Below are positions 7,623 to 14,922 of a stretch of DNA of 64,000 nucleotides, piece by piece. Each line of letters opens with the position of its first letter. Position 1 is the first letter of the stretch. This DNA is from Candidatus Eiseniibacteriota bacterium (GTDB taxonomy: Bacteria > Orphanbacterota > Orphanbacteria > Orphanbacterales > Orphanbacteraceae). The stretch spans positions 310,001 through 374,000 of the forward strand of contig JAJCZU010000003.1 in the NCBI GenBank assembly GCA_029262235.1. Reading direction: 5' to 3'. The translations under genes and the position numbers were made by a program. The notes under the pieces are model-generated. The model was not told the origin of the DNA, did no database searches, and was given only the letters and a program-made list of their open reading frames with translations.

Positions 7623-9542
7623 TCAGCGGGCCGGGCGCGCCCCGGCAAGAGAGTCCACCAGCGCCGGTTCGATCCCGCGCGCGACCAGGCGCTCGATCCA
7701 GATCGCGATTTCGCCTTCGCGTCCGCGTGCCCGGAGCAGCGCGAAGCCGCCTGCGATTTCATCGGTCCCGGCGATTTCATTGCGCCCCGTGATTCCATCA
7801 CGCCCCGTGATTCCATTATCCCCCGCACGCGGTACGCTACGCAGCGCGCGCAGTGCGCCGAGCGAGAACAGCACTTCCGGTTCCGGCGCGCCGGTTCGGA
7901 GCGAGGCGGCGTACTCCCGCGCCGCGTCGTCGTAGCGTCCCATGCTTTCATAAACCGATCCGAGTGTCCGTTGTGCGGGCGTATCACCGGGTGAAACCGC
8001 GAGCAACGCGCGCAAAGCTTCCTCCGCTTCCGTGTGACGTCCCAGCAGCGAGTAGGAGAGCCCGAGATTGTAACGGGCGTTCCGATACGCCGGTTCTTCG
8101 TCGATCGCCTTCTGGAACCACGTGAGCGCTTCCTGTGCGTTTCCTTCCTGCAGCAGCACCGTCCCGATGTTGTAGTACCCCTGTGCGAACCGATCCTTTT
8201 CGACGGCGAGAAGTGGTGCATGCGCCAGCGCGGAGAGTCCGGCGAGCGCGACAAGCGTGAACGCGAGCGGAACATATGCGCGTTTCCGTATCCAATCGAC
8301 GATGGCGACCAGGCCGCATGCCGCAAACACGAGCAGAACCGGGACGAGCGGCATGCGATAGCGCGCGGTCACGAAGAAGAGCACGATCGAAAGCGCGTAC
8401 GCAGCGAGAAAAAGGAGCAGCAGGGTGCGGGCGCGACTGCCTCTCGTCACGACCACGCCCAGAAACGCGAGCGGGAAGAGCAGCCCCATGCCGAACAGCA
8501 TCAGCTTCGAGAGCAGCGGCGAGAACTGCGCGAAAAAGTAGATCCCCTGATTGTTGCTGACTTCGAAATCCGCGATCAGAAGCCACGTTTTCTTCAGCAG
8601 AAGCCGCGCCGCGTGCGCCGGGTCGGCCGCGATTTCATCGAGCCCGCGCCCGAACCAGTAGCTAGAGATCTCCGTCCTCGCGAGCGTTCTCCCTTCGGCC
8701 TCCTCCGCGATGCGAATGAGGTCGCGATAGCCGCCCCACCACGTGCCCTCCGTGCCGGGCGCGATCGCGGTCATGCCGTCCGCCGCGCGATTGTTCCCGA
8801 TGTAAAAGTTCGTGCCCGCCTGCCACGCGATCGGCACGAACTCCCCCTGCGACAGGTTGTGAAGCGTGACCGGCACGATCGGAAGCAGCAGACCCAGCGC
8901 ATACGGCGCCAGGCGATGTCGAAGCGCGCGTACTCCCGCCCAGGCGCCGATCGCGATCGCGAAGAGCAGGATGTTCGGCCGCGCGATCGCGGAGAGACCG
9001 AGCAGCAGTCCCGCGCCGAACCAGAGCGGGCGTTCTCCGCGATCCTCGCGTTCTTCGTGATCCTCATGCGCGCGTGCGCGCAGCAGCAGAAGCAGCGCGC
9101 CGAGATCGAGGGGCAGGAGCAGGACGACGATCAGAAAGCTCGCGTTGAAGTAGAGGATCATGCCGTAGCACGCGGCGAGAATGCCCGCGACGGCGCCGGC
9201 GGTGCGCGAATGGAGCGCGCGTCCGAGGGCGTAGACGAGCACGGGCGTCGCGAGCGCGAGCAGCATCTGGAGCACGCGGAGAATGACGTAATCGCGGCCG
9301 AACAGGCGCATCGCGCCGCTCAGGAGAAGCGGATAGAGAGGCGCGCGGAAGAACGGTTCACCCGGGAACCACGCCTCGTCGTTCGCCCATCGCCCGGCCC
9401 ATTCCAGATGAATCGCCTCGTCGAGGACGGGACGCGTGAAGAATGGATTGTCGCGGATTTCGTGGAGATAGAAAAACTGAAGCGCGGCCGTGAACACGAC
9501 GAGAGCGAGGAGGAAGAATCGTTCTTTCAATGCGAAATTCAA
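7623..9542 (-). CDS. GT39-type membrane glycosyltransferase with C-terminal TPR domain
   Basis: A 639-residue protein. Residues 1-440 are polytopic with the acidic first-loop motif VLDEAIHLEWAGRW and later RAPLYPLLLSGAMRL, typical of dolichyl/undecaprenyl-phosphate-mannose-dependent GT-C enzymes (PMT_2). Residues 450-570 hold three to four TPRs (YYNIGTVLLQEGNAQEALTWFQKAI, NARYNLGLSYSLLGRHTEAE). After these, residues 573-596 are a hexapeptide repeat encoded by an 18-nt minisatellite. Start is the TTG at 9542, 14 nt after the PAS-protein stop. It probably transfers a lipid-linked sugar on the periplasmic side; the TPRs would face outward or bind the acceptor (inference). Confidence 0.85.
   Translation of the reverse strand: MNFALKERFFLLALVVFTAALQFFYLHEIRDNPFFTRPVLDEAIHLEWAGRWANDEAWFPGEPFFRAPLYPLLLSGAMRLFGRDYVILRVLQMLLALATPVLVYALGRALHSRTAGAVAGILAACYGMILYFNASFLIVVLLLPLDLGALLLLLRARAHEDHEEREDRGERPLWFGAGLLLGLSAIARPNILLFAIAIGAWAGVRALRHRLAPYALGLLLPIVPVTLHNLSQGEFVPIAWQAGTNFYIGNNRAADGMTAIAPGTEGTWWGGYRDLIRIAEEAEGRTLARTEISSYWFGRGLDEIAADPAHAARLLLKKTWLLIADFEVSNNQGIYFFAQFSPLLSKLMLFGMGLLFPLAFLGVVVTRGSRARTLLLLFLAAYALSIVLFFVTARYRMPLVPVLLVFAACGLVAIVDWIRKRAYVPLAFTLVALAGLSALAHAPLLAVEKDRFAQGYYNIGTVLLQEGNAQEALTWFQKAIDEEPAYRNARYNLGLSYSLLGRHTEAEEALRALLAVSPGDTPAQRTLGSVYESMGRYDDAAREYAASLRTGAPEPEVLFSLGALRALRSVPRAGDNGITGRDGITGRNEIAGTDEIAGGFALLRARGREGEIAIWIERLVARGIEPALVDSLAGARPAR
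7755..7826 (-). repeat. 4 x 18-nt tandem repeat inside the GT39-TPR gene
   Basis: Four consecutive 18-base units (7755-7772, 7773-7790, 7791-7808, 7809-7826) share the core GATT(T/C)CAT on the + strand. They encode a repeated (A/T)G-x-(N/D)-(G/E)-I hexapeptide on the - strand. Unit length keeps frame, so copy number can change without breaking the protein. Confidence 0.85.
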
Positions 9543-9556
9543 TCCGTTCCGGCCGG

Positions 9557-10504
9557 TCAGTTGAGGCCCTGGCCGATGTCGCGTTCCATCGACTCGACGA
9601 GATCGATGATCTTCTTCACCTGCATTTCGAACAGCAGCAGTTCGGCCATCGGCCCGTTTTCGCCAGGCGCTACGAAACCGTGAATGGCGCGGCTCGAGGC
9701 GAGCAGGGCTTCGAGGTAGTCGCGCATCGACGTGCAGTCGCTTCGCAGCGTTTCGCCGATGTCGCTGCCGATCGATTCGGGCGCGGCCGCGGCGGCCACG
9801 GTCGAGGCGGCGATCAGCTTTTCAATCTGCATGTCGTTGATCTTGCGTTCGGATTCCGGGATCGATTTGTCGTCCATGCGCAGCACGATCCGCTCCGTCT
9901 CATCATGACGGTTTTTCCATGGATAGACGAGAATGTCGAGTGGAATCGGCGCGTGTCCGTTGCCGCTCGCAAAATGAACGTCCTGCAGCAGGATCGACGA
10001 ACCTTCGGACGCGCACGACTCGAGAATGCTGAGCAGCGGTTTGCCGCGGTGCGCGTAAATCTCCCCCGTGTAAATCTCTTTCGAAAGCGGGTGAAAGCGG
10101 AACGGTTTGCCGACGAGCTCTTCCTTTTCCTTCAGCGTCAGAAGATGGCGCTCGGCGTGGTTCATCGCGCGCACGTTCATCAGGCGGTCGAGCACGAGAA
10201 TGCCCGAACTCATCGTTTCGAGGATTTCGTCGAAGTAGAAACGGAGGTAGAGGAATTCTTCCCGGAGAAGGCGCAGGTGACTGGATGCCGTGTTCTCGAA
10301 GGGGGGGCGCAGCACGTTCCGCGCGAACCAGAAATTCAGAAACGTGAGCAGACCGAACAGAACGGCGGCGAACGACGCGACCTGGGCGACCGTCGGCTGC
10401 CCGAACGTGATCGCGGCGAGGAAAAGGCCGATGAGAACGACGTATTCGAGAACGACGATCAGTACGATTTTCGTAATGCGTCCGGCGCCCCGCTCTTCGT
10501 CCAT
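9557..10504 (-). CDS. membrane-anchored PAS-domain protein without a kinase domain
   Basis: A 315-residue protein from the ATG at 10504, which has GGAGG 9 nt upstream; a TTG at 10522 would bury that site. Two helices (about 10-34 and 42-62) precede a juxtamembrane coiled segment and a PAS fold beginning ILETMSSGILVLDRLMNVRAMNHAERHLL. The rest is helical, with an Ala-rich stretch (AASTVAAAAAPES) and a C-terminal amphipathic helix. No HisKA/ATPase, GGDEF or other output domain is seen, so it is either a sensor that signals by protein contact or a degenerate kinase. It heads the leftward group with the GT39, CcmH-like and antiporter genes. Confidence 0.75.
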   Translation of the reverse strand: MDEERGAGRITKIVLIVVLEYVVLIGLFLAAITFGQPTVAQVASFAAVLFGLLTFLNFWFARNVLRPPFENTASSHLRLLREEFLYLRFYFDEILETMSSGILVLDRLMNVRAMNHAERHLLTLKEKEELVGKPFRFHPLSKEIYTGEIYAHRGKPLLSILESCASEGSSILLQDVHFASGNGHAPIPLDILVYPWKNRHDETERIVLRMDDKSIPESERKINDMQIEKLIAASTVAAAAAPESIGSDIGETLRSDCTSMRDYLEALLASSRAIHGFVAPGENGPMAELLLFEMQVKKIIDLVESMERDIGQGLN

Positions 10505-10562
10505 TGGCCTGTGCCTCCGCAAAAGAGCAGTATATCACACGGATTGTGATCGCGATTCCCGC

Positions 10563-10591
10563 TTGCCGGGGGGAAGCCGCCTGTCTACAAT
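10563..10591 (+). promoter_or_regulatory. sigma-70 promoter of the small secreted protein
   Basis: TTGCCG (10563-10568), 17 bases, TACAAT (10586-10591). Predicted start is near 10598, so translation must begin downstream, supporting the TTG start at 10621. Confidence 0.6.
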
Positions 10592-10620
10592 CCCCGCAAA
10601 ACCGCCCCGGAGGAGAAGTT

Positions 10621-11076
10621 TTGCGCAAAACATGCATCGGAATCGCCCTGGCCGCCCTGCTCGCGTGTCCCTCCGCGGAGGCGTCCAGCAATCGCGTCGG
10701 CGTCGGCTACTCGCTCTACCCTCAGATCGGCGGGCTTTTTACACTTCGGTACAGCTCGTTCGGGTTCTTTCTCGAATCCGGGATCCGGGTCGTGGATGCC
10801 GGGGAATCCCAGATCCTGTATGGCTCGAAGTTCGCGATCCGGCCGTACGAGTATCGCGGAATTCCGCTCGAAATCGGGGGATCGCTCGGGATCGACACGA
10901 ACGCCGGCCCGGACGATACGTTGATTCACGGTGGTGTTTTCGTGGGGCTCTCGACGCTGGTAACGGACGAAATCGCGATCGGAGTCGCGGTGTACCCGGT
11001 GGCGATCGGCTTCGGCCTGCCGGAAGACCTCTACGAGTTTCTCACGCCGACCATCGACATCCATTTCCTGTTTTGA
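10621..11076 (+). CDS. secreted beta-rich (outer-membrane barrel-like) hypothetical protein
   Basis: A 151-residue protein starting at the TTG at 10621, with GGAGGAG just upstream. A signal peptide (RKTCIGIALAALLACPSAEA) is followed by alternating polar/aromatic strands such as GVGYSLYPQIGGLFTLRYSS and FGFFLESGIRVVDAG. It ends YEFLTPTIDIHFLF, with the terminal aromatic Phe common in outer-membrane barrels. About eight short strands can be drawn, so an OmpW/OmpX-sized barrel is plausible. I recognise no named family. It is divergent from the PAS gene. Confidence 0.65.
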   Translation: MRKTCIGIALAALLACPSAEASSNRVGVGYSLYPQIGGLFTLRYSSFGFFLESGIRVVDAGESQILYGSKFAIRPYEYRGIPLEIGGSLGIDTNAGPDDTLIHGGVFVGLSTLVTDEIAIGVAVYPVAIGFGLPEDLYEFLTPTIDIHFLF

Positions 11077-11083
11077 GCCTGCC

Positions 11084-11410
11084 CTAGAGACACCCGATCA
11101 GGCCGCCCGCGAGCGCCAGCACTCCGCAGACCGCGAGCGCCACCAGTCCGAGCACGGCCACGATGGCGAGCGGGACCGCGAGGATCGCGAGGGGGATCGC
11201 GAGGATCGCGATGGGGATGGCGAGCAGCCCGAGAAACAGGCCGCCGACGATCTGGAACGGGATCAGGATCAACTGGAAGAGAAAGCCGCCGATCTTGAGG
11301 AGCGCGATGCCGCCGAGGAAGACAAGCGCCACCAGCAGCAGCATGAACCCCACTTTGGCGAACAGCAGCGCGAACAGCGCGAGCCCGAGAAGCAGGAACA
11401 GTTCCAACAT
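11084..11410 (-). CDS. small, almost entirely hydrophobic membrane protein
   Basis: A 108-residue protein made of Leu, Ile, Ala, Val and Gly with very few charges. Three to four membrane helices are possible. The centre holds a seven-residue repeat (LAIPIAI, LAIPLAI, LAVPLAI) encoded by 21-nt tandem units. GGGAGG lies 6-7 nt before the ATG at 11410, supporting translation. No family is recognised, and composition bias means similarity searches will be noisy. It sits after queC on the same strand, 110 nt away, and may share its transcript. Confidence 0.6.
   Translation of the reverse strand: MLELFLLLGLALFALLFAKVGFMLLLVALVFLGGIALLKIGGFLFQLILIPFQIVGGLFLGLLAIPIAILAIPLAILAVPLAIVAVLGLVALAVCGVLALAGGLIGCL
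11160..11222 (-). repeat. 3 x 21-nt tandem repeat inside the hydrophobic protein gene
   Basis: Units 11160-11180, 11181-11201 and 11202-11222 share the pattern AGGATCGCGAGGGGGATCGCG with a few changes each and encode the LAIPLAI-type heptapeptide. Confidence 0.75.
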
Positions 11411-11520
11411 CGTAACCCTCCCCTGGAGACGGCGCTCCTTGATCTGACAAGACGCTTTCAGAATAGAAAACGTTTCAGAAAAGTGGCGCCTTGATCAGAA
11501 GTACCCGCCCGCCGCCCGCT

Positions 11521-12267
11521 TCATTCAGAGATTTCGTCAGAATTCTGGCGGGCGACCGGGGCCTGCCCGGACGCCGGACCGGACGCCGGCCCGGCCGAAG
11601 CGTACGGAATCGGATCTTCGAGCCCGTTCGCCTCGAACGCTCCCCGCCGAAGGCGGCAGGAGTCACAGACGCCGCACGCCCTCTCCGACTCGCTGTAGCA
11701 GGACCAGCTGAGCTCGAACGGCACGTCCAGATCACGCCCGCGCGCTACAATTTCGGATTTCCGCATATGAAGCAGGGGGGCGTGGATCGCGAGCCTGGTC
11801 TCGGGGCGTGTGCCCTGATTCGCGGCCGTTTCAAACGCGCGGAGGAACGATTCGGAGCAGTCGGGATACCCGCTCGAGTCCTCTTCGACCGCGCCGATGT
11901 AAATGGCGCCCGCGCCGAGGGACTCGGCCCACGAAACCGCGATCGAAAGGATGTGTGCGTTCCGGAATGGAACATACGTATTCGGAATGATGGATATGTC
12001 GATGCCGTGCGTGGGAACGGCTTGCGCGTGATCGGTCAGCGAAGAGCCCCCGATCGCAGACAAATGCGATAGATCGCATATGAGTGTTGTCGCGATCCCG
12101 TAGTGGGCCGCGATCCGGTCGAAGGCCAGGCGCTCACGGGCGGCGGTTCTCTGACCGTAAGTGACGTGCAGAAAGGCGGTTCTCTGTTTCCGCGAGGCGA
12201 TGGCGGCCGTTACCAGGCTGTCCATCCCGCCGCTTACGAGAACGACGGCATCGGCCGCGGCGGTCAC
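11521..12267 (-). CDS. queC: 7-cyano-7-deazaguanine synthase QueC
   Basis: A 248-residue protein. The N-terminal ATP-pyrophosphatase loop is VVLVSGGMDSLVTAA (8-22). The C-terminal zinc cluster is C-x7-C-x2-C-x2-C in CYSESERACGVCDSCRLRR. QueC converts 7-carboxy-7-deazaguanine to preQ0 using ATP and ammonia, in the queuosine or 7-deazaguanine DNA-modification pathways. No queD, queE, queF or dpd genes are in view. After the expected end (RRGAFEANGLEDPIPYA) there is an extra tail of about 25 residues rich in Gly, Pro, Ala and Ser. The ATG overlaps the stop of the thioesterase gene by 4 nt, so translation is coupled. Confidence 0.93.
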   Translation of the reverse strand: MTAAADAVVLVSGGMDSLVTAAIASRKQRTAFLHVTYGQRTAARERLAFDRIAAHYGIATTLICDLSHLSAIGGSSLTDHAQAVPTHGIDISIIPNTYVPFRNAHILSIAVSWAESLGAGAIYIGAVEEDSSGYPDCSESFLRAFETAANQGTRPETRLAIHAPLLHMRKSEIVARGRDLDVPFELSWSCYSESERACGVCDSCRLRRGAFEANGLEDPIPYASAGPASGPASGQAPVARQNSDEISE

Positions 12268-12668
12268 GAGTCCGCCCCCAGCGCCGCGCGCGCCCGCGAC
12301 GAAAACGCCGTCGGCTTGTGGTCCGGGTTTACGCAGATGTGCTCGGTCATCCCCTCGACGAGCAGATCTTCGCCGCGAAGCACGCGATAGCGGAACGTAA
12401 CACCGCGCGACCGCACCCTGTCGACCGTGGTTTCGACCGTAAGCAGGTCATCGTAGCGGGCCGGCCGCATGAGTCTGTACTCGACCCGTGAAACGGGAAG
12501 AATGAGCCCGTCGCGTTCCATTTCGGAGTACGGGTATCCGTGCGCGCGTAGAAGTTCGGCACGTCCGACCTCGAACCAGACGGGGTAATTCGCGTAGTAG
12601 GCCACTTTCATCTTGTCCGTGTCGGCGTAGCGGACGCGGAGGCTGGTCTGATGCATGCGCTGTGTCAT
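12264..12668 (-). CDS. YbgC/4-hydroxybenzoyl-CoA thioesterase-like hotdog-fold protein
   Basis: A 134-residue hotdog-fold protein. The family signature RVRYADTDKMKVAYYANYPVWFEVGRAELLR is near the start, with the catalytic Asp of the DTD(K/Q)M motif followed by YYANY. These enzymes hydrolyse acyl-CoA thioesters, and YbgC acts with the Tol-Pal envelope system. I chose the ATG at 12668; an ATG at 12704 would add 12 residues but neither start has a Shine-Dalgarno sequence. An extended -10 (TGC-TACCCT, 12675-12683) ends 6 nt before 12668, which favours a leaderless start there. It overlaps queC by 4 nt. Confidence 0.85.
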   Translation of the reverse strand: MTQRMHQTSLRVRYADTDKMKVAYYANYPVWFEVGRAELLRAHGYPYSEMERDGLILPVSRVEYRLMRPARYDDLLTVETTVDRVRSRGVTFRYRVLRGEDLLVEGMTEHICVNPDHKPTAFSSRARAALGADS

Positions 12669-12674
12669 GAGACA

Positions 12675-12683
12675 AGGGTAGCA
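12675..12683 (-). promoter_or_regulatory. extended -10 element before the thioesterase start
   Basis: On the - strand, TGC-TACCCT is followed by 6 nt and then ATG. There is no convincing -35 and no ribosome binding site. Confidence 0.35.
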
Positions 12684-12712
12684 CTGCCGGCGGCCGGGCA
12701 CCATATGCCGAA

Positions 12713-12735
12713 GGCCGTCCCATTACAGGACGGCC
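12713..12735 (-). terminator. hairpin between the PDZ and thioesterase genes
   Basis: GGCCGTCC (12713-12720) pairs perfectly with GGACGGCC (12728-12735) around a 7-base loop, 41 nt after the PDZ gene stop. No U-tract follows on the - strand, so intrinsic termination is uncertain; it may only stabilise the mRNA 3' end. Confidence 0.4.
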
Positions 12736-12775
12736 CCCGGTCTCGAAACACGAAGGAAGGATTCGTGTCAGAGTC

Positions 12776-13708
12776 TTACGATTCGTCGCGGAGTTCCTGC
12801 AGCTCGCGCCGCAGCTCTTCGAGTTCTTCGCGCAGTTCGTCGAGCGCGCCGCGCGGATGGCCGTCCTTCTGCTGGAAGTGCGGCGCGTGGGGCGCCATCG
12901 GGGCGCGCTGCATGCGCGGCATTCCGGGCATACCGGGCATTTTCATGCTGAGATCCATCGGGCGCTTTTCGAGCGTCAGCTTCGCGGTCTGGCTTTTGCC
13001 TTTCCGCATGTAGGCGATCTCGACCTGATCGCCGGCCTTGCGGTCGCGCACGGCCCGGATCAGGTCCGCGCCCCCGGTCACTTTCGCTTGTTCGAATTTC
13101 ACGATGACGTCGCCGCTCTCGAGGCCCGCTTTCTGCGCGGGGCTTTCGTCGTGCACCCGCGTGACCAGCGATCCCTCGTTGCTTTTCACTCCGAAGTAGG
13201 AGGCGAGCGAGTTGTCTTCGAGGTCCTGTAGTTCGACCCCGATCCACGGCTTCGCCGTCATGTTCTTCATTTTCCCTTCGAAGTCGTGCGTCCGGGCCGA
13301 TTTCTTCTCGACCTTTCTGCTCATGGCCGGCGGCTCTCCGAGGACGGCCGCCAGGTTGATGTACTTCTGGCTGCGGAGAATGCGGAGATCGACCGACTGG
13401 CCCGGTTCGTACCTGCGAATCAACTCGCGGAACTCGCCCGGCGAGGTGACCGCGGTTTTTTCGACTTCGATGATGACGTCGCCGACTTTCACCTGAGCCT
13501 TGCCGGCCGGGCTGTCGGCGAGAACGGATGCCACAAGCACGCCCCTGCCGGGGGCGAGCGCAAGCGCTTCGGCGATGGCATCCTCAATGGCCTGTACGGA
13601 AACGCCGAGGAATCCGGCTTCGAGAGCGGATGCGGGAGAAAAGGATCCTGCAAGCAGGATGGCGGCCGCGGCGCCCATGCGTGCGGTTCGGAGGAATGCG
13701 GTGATCAT
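12776..13708 (-). CDS. secreted double-PDZ protein with Met-rich segment and C-terminal coiled coil
   Basis: A 310-residue protein from the ATG at 13708 (GGGGAG about 9 nt upstream). After a signal peptide ending SPASA there are two PDZ domains: residues about 30-120 (LGVSVQAIEDAIAEAL, GVLVASVLADSPAGKAQVKVGDVII) and about 150-240 (WIGVELQDLEDNSLASYFGV, SLVTRVHDESPAQKAGLESGDVI). No trypsin-like protease domain precedes them, unlike HtrA/DegP. The tail has KMPGMPGMPRMQ, a His/Pro stretch, then LDELREELEELRRELQELRD, a clear heptad coiled coil. Probably a periplasmic scaffold or client-binding adaptor (inference). Confidence 0.82.
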   Translation of the reverse strand: MITAFLRTARMGAAAAILLAGSFSPASALEAGFLGVSVQAIEDAIAEALALAPGRGVLVASVLADSPAGKAQVKVGDVIIEVEKTAVTSPGEFRELIRRYEPGQSVDLRILRSQKYINLAAVLGEPPAMSRKVEKKSARTHDFEGKMKNMTAKPWIGVELQDLEDNSLASYFGVKSNEGSLVTRVHDESPAQKAGLESGDVIVKFEQAKVTGGADLIRAVRDRKAGDQVEIAYMRKGKSQTAKLTLEKRPMDLSMKMPGMPGMPRMQRAPMAPHAPHFQQKDGHPRGALDELREELEELRRELQELRDES

Positions 13709-14116
13709 GGAAAAAACTCCCCGGAAAGGCCGCCGGAAGATGCAGCGGCTGGTGCGTGTTTCTCTTACCCTTACTATAGAGAATGAAACGCGCGGGAGAG
13801 AACTCCGGTTCCCGATGGCTCGATGACGGGCAGAAAAAGAGGAGCAACCGCAGCGGTCGTGGTGCACGAGTCCGATGGTTGCATGCGGGACTCCGGCTCA
13901 CGAGGAAAGCAGTACGCTCCTGATGAAAGGCTTGTTTGTCGAGGAAGTGGAATTATCCCAGATAGTGTATCGCGAATCAAGCACAAAATGCGATAAAGTG
14001 GAAATTGTGCGCTCAAGGGGAATCTCGCTCGCTTGACAGTTTTTCCGGCGCTTTGTTAGCCTCGCAACGCTTATCGCCCACACTTTTCCCAGTTTCATCC
14101 GGGAGGATTTAAAGAA
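13709..14116 (+). other. 408-bp divergent intergenic region
   Basis: No gene is supported here. It separates the leftward PDZ gene from rightward etfBA. A TATAGT-like -10 for the PDZ gene lies at 13773-13778 (- strand). GCACAA and TTGTGC, 18 bases apart at about 13980-14010, form an inverted repeat that could be an operator. A consensus -35 for etfB follows at 14033. Confidence 0.5.
14033..14061 (+). promoter_or_regulatory. possible sigma-70 promoter of etfBA
   Basis: Perfect TTGACA (14033-14038), 17 bases, then TTAGCC (14056-14061), a poor -10. The position 56 nt before the etfB ATG is suitable. Confidence 0.4.
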
Positions 14117-14911
14117 ATGAAAGCGATCGTTTTCGTCAAGGAGGTCCCGGAAACGCCCGAAGGCGTTTCGGTCTCCGAGAACGGCCAGGTGCAGGCCGCG
14201 GGCGGGGGGAATTTCCTGACCGACCCGATCGATCCCTTCGCCATCGAGACTGCGCTGCAGCTCAAGGATGCCAAAGGCGGAGAGGTGCACGCCGTGACGG
14301 CCGGAAACAGCCGCGCGGAGAAGATCTTGAAGGAGGCGCTCGCGATGGGCGTCGACAACAGCTATCTGGTCGCCGATGACGCGATCGAGGGGAGCGACCC
14401 GAACGCGATCGCACGGGTGCTTGCCGGCGCGGCGAAGAAAATCGGTGACTACGATCTCCTCGTAACGGGCGACCGCGCGGCCGACGACAATGCCTCGATC
14501 GTAACGGCCGCTCTCGCGCAGCTGCTCGACATTCCGGTGCTGACATTCGTGTCGGAGATCCGGGAGTTCGACGCCGACGCGATGAAGATCCGTGTCGTCC
14601 GCACGCTCGAGAATGGCAGGCAGGTGGTCGAAGCGACACTGCCGGCCGTGATCTCGGTCGTAAAGGGCATTCACGAGCCGCGCTACCCGTCGCTGCTCGG
14701 GATCCGCAAGGCGTCGAAGCGGGAAGTGCCGACATGGTCGCTCGCGGATATCGGCGTTGATCCGGCGACGGTCGGCGCGGCGGGATCCCCGACGAAGATC
14801 CGCAGCCTCGATCCGCCCCCGGCGCCGTCGGGAGTCGAAATGATCACCGGCAGCGCGGAAGAAATGGCGGCCACACTCGTGCAGCGAATCATGGACAAGA
14901 AAGTCCTTTAG
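14117..14911 (+). CDS. etfB: electron transfer flavoprotein subunit beta
   Basis: A 264-residue EtfB. Features are the N-terminal MKAIVFVKEVPETPEGV, DPIDPFAIETALQLKD near 35-50, GDRAADDNASIVTAALAQLLDIPVLTFVSEI around 118-148, and LPAVISVVKGIHEPRYPSLLGIRKASKREV, the AMP/FAD-binding signature region. GGGAGG precedes the ATG. EtfB with EtfA forms a soluble FAD heterodimer carrying electrons from acyl-CoA dehydrogenases or similar enzymes to a quinone oxidoreductase. Partner dehydrogenases are not in view. etfA follows after 11 nt. Confidence 0.95.
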   Translation: MKAIVFVKEVPETPEGVSVSENGQVQAAGGGNFLTDPIDPFAIETALQLKDAKGGEVHAVTAGNSRAEKILKEALAMGVDNSYLVADDAIEGSDPNAIARVLAGAAKKIGDYDLLVTGDRAADDNASIVTAALAQLLDIPVLTFVSEIREFDADAMKIRVVRTLENGRQVVEATLPAVISVVKGIHEPRYPSLLGIRKASKREVPTWSLADIGVDPATVGAAGSPTKIRSLDPPPAPSGVEMITGSAEEMAATLVQRIMDKKVL

Positions 14912-14922
14912 AAGGAGATCCG

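Noticed and set aside
8034-9683. 549-codon rightward frame
   Set aside because: Antisense to the GT39-TPR gene; composition is Arg/Glu/His-rich as expected from a GC-rich shadow, with no recognisable domain.
12713-12735. Strong intrinsic terminator
   Set aside because: The stem is perfect but no U-tract follows on either strand, so I kept it only as a low-confidence hairpin.
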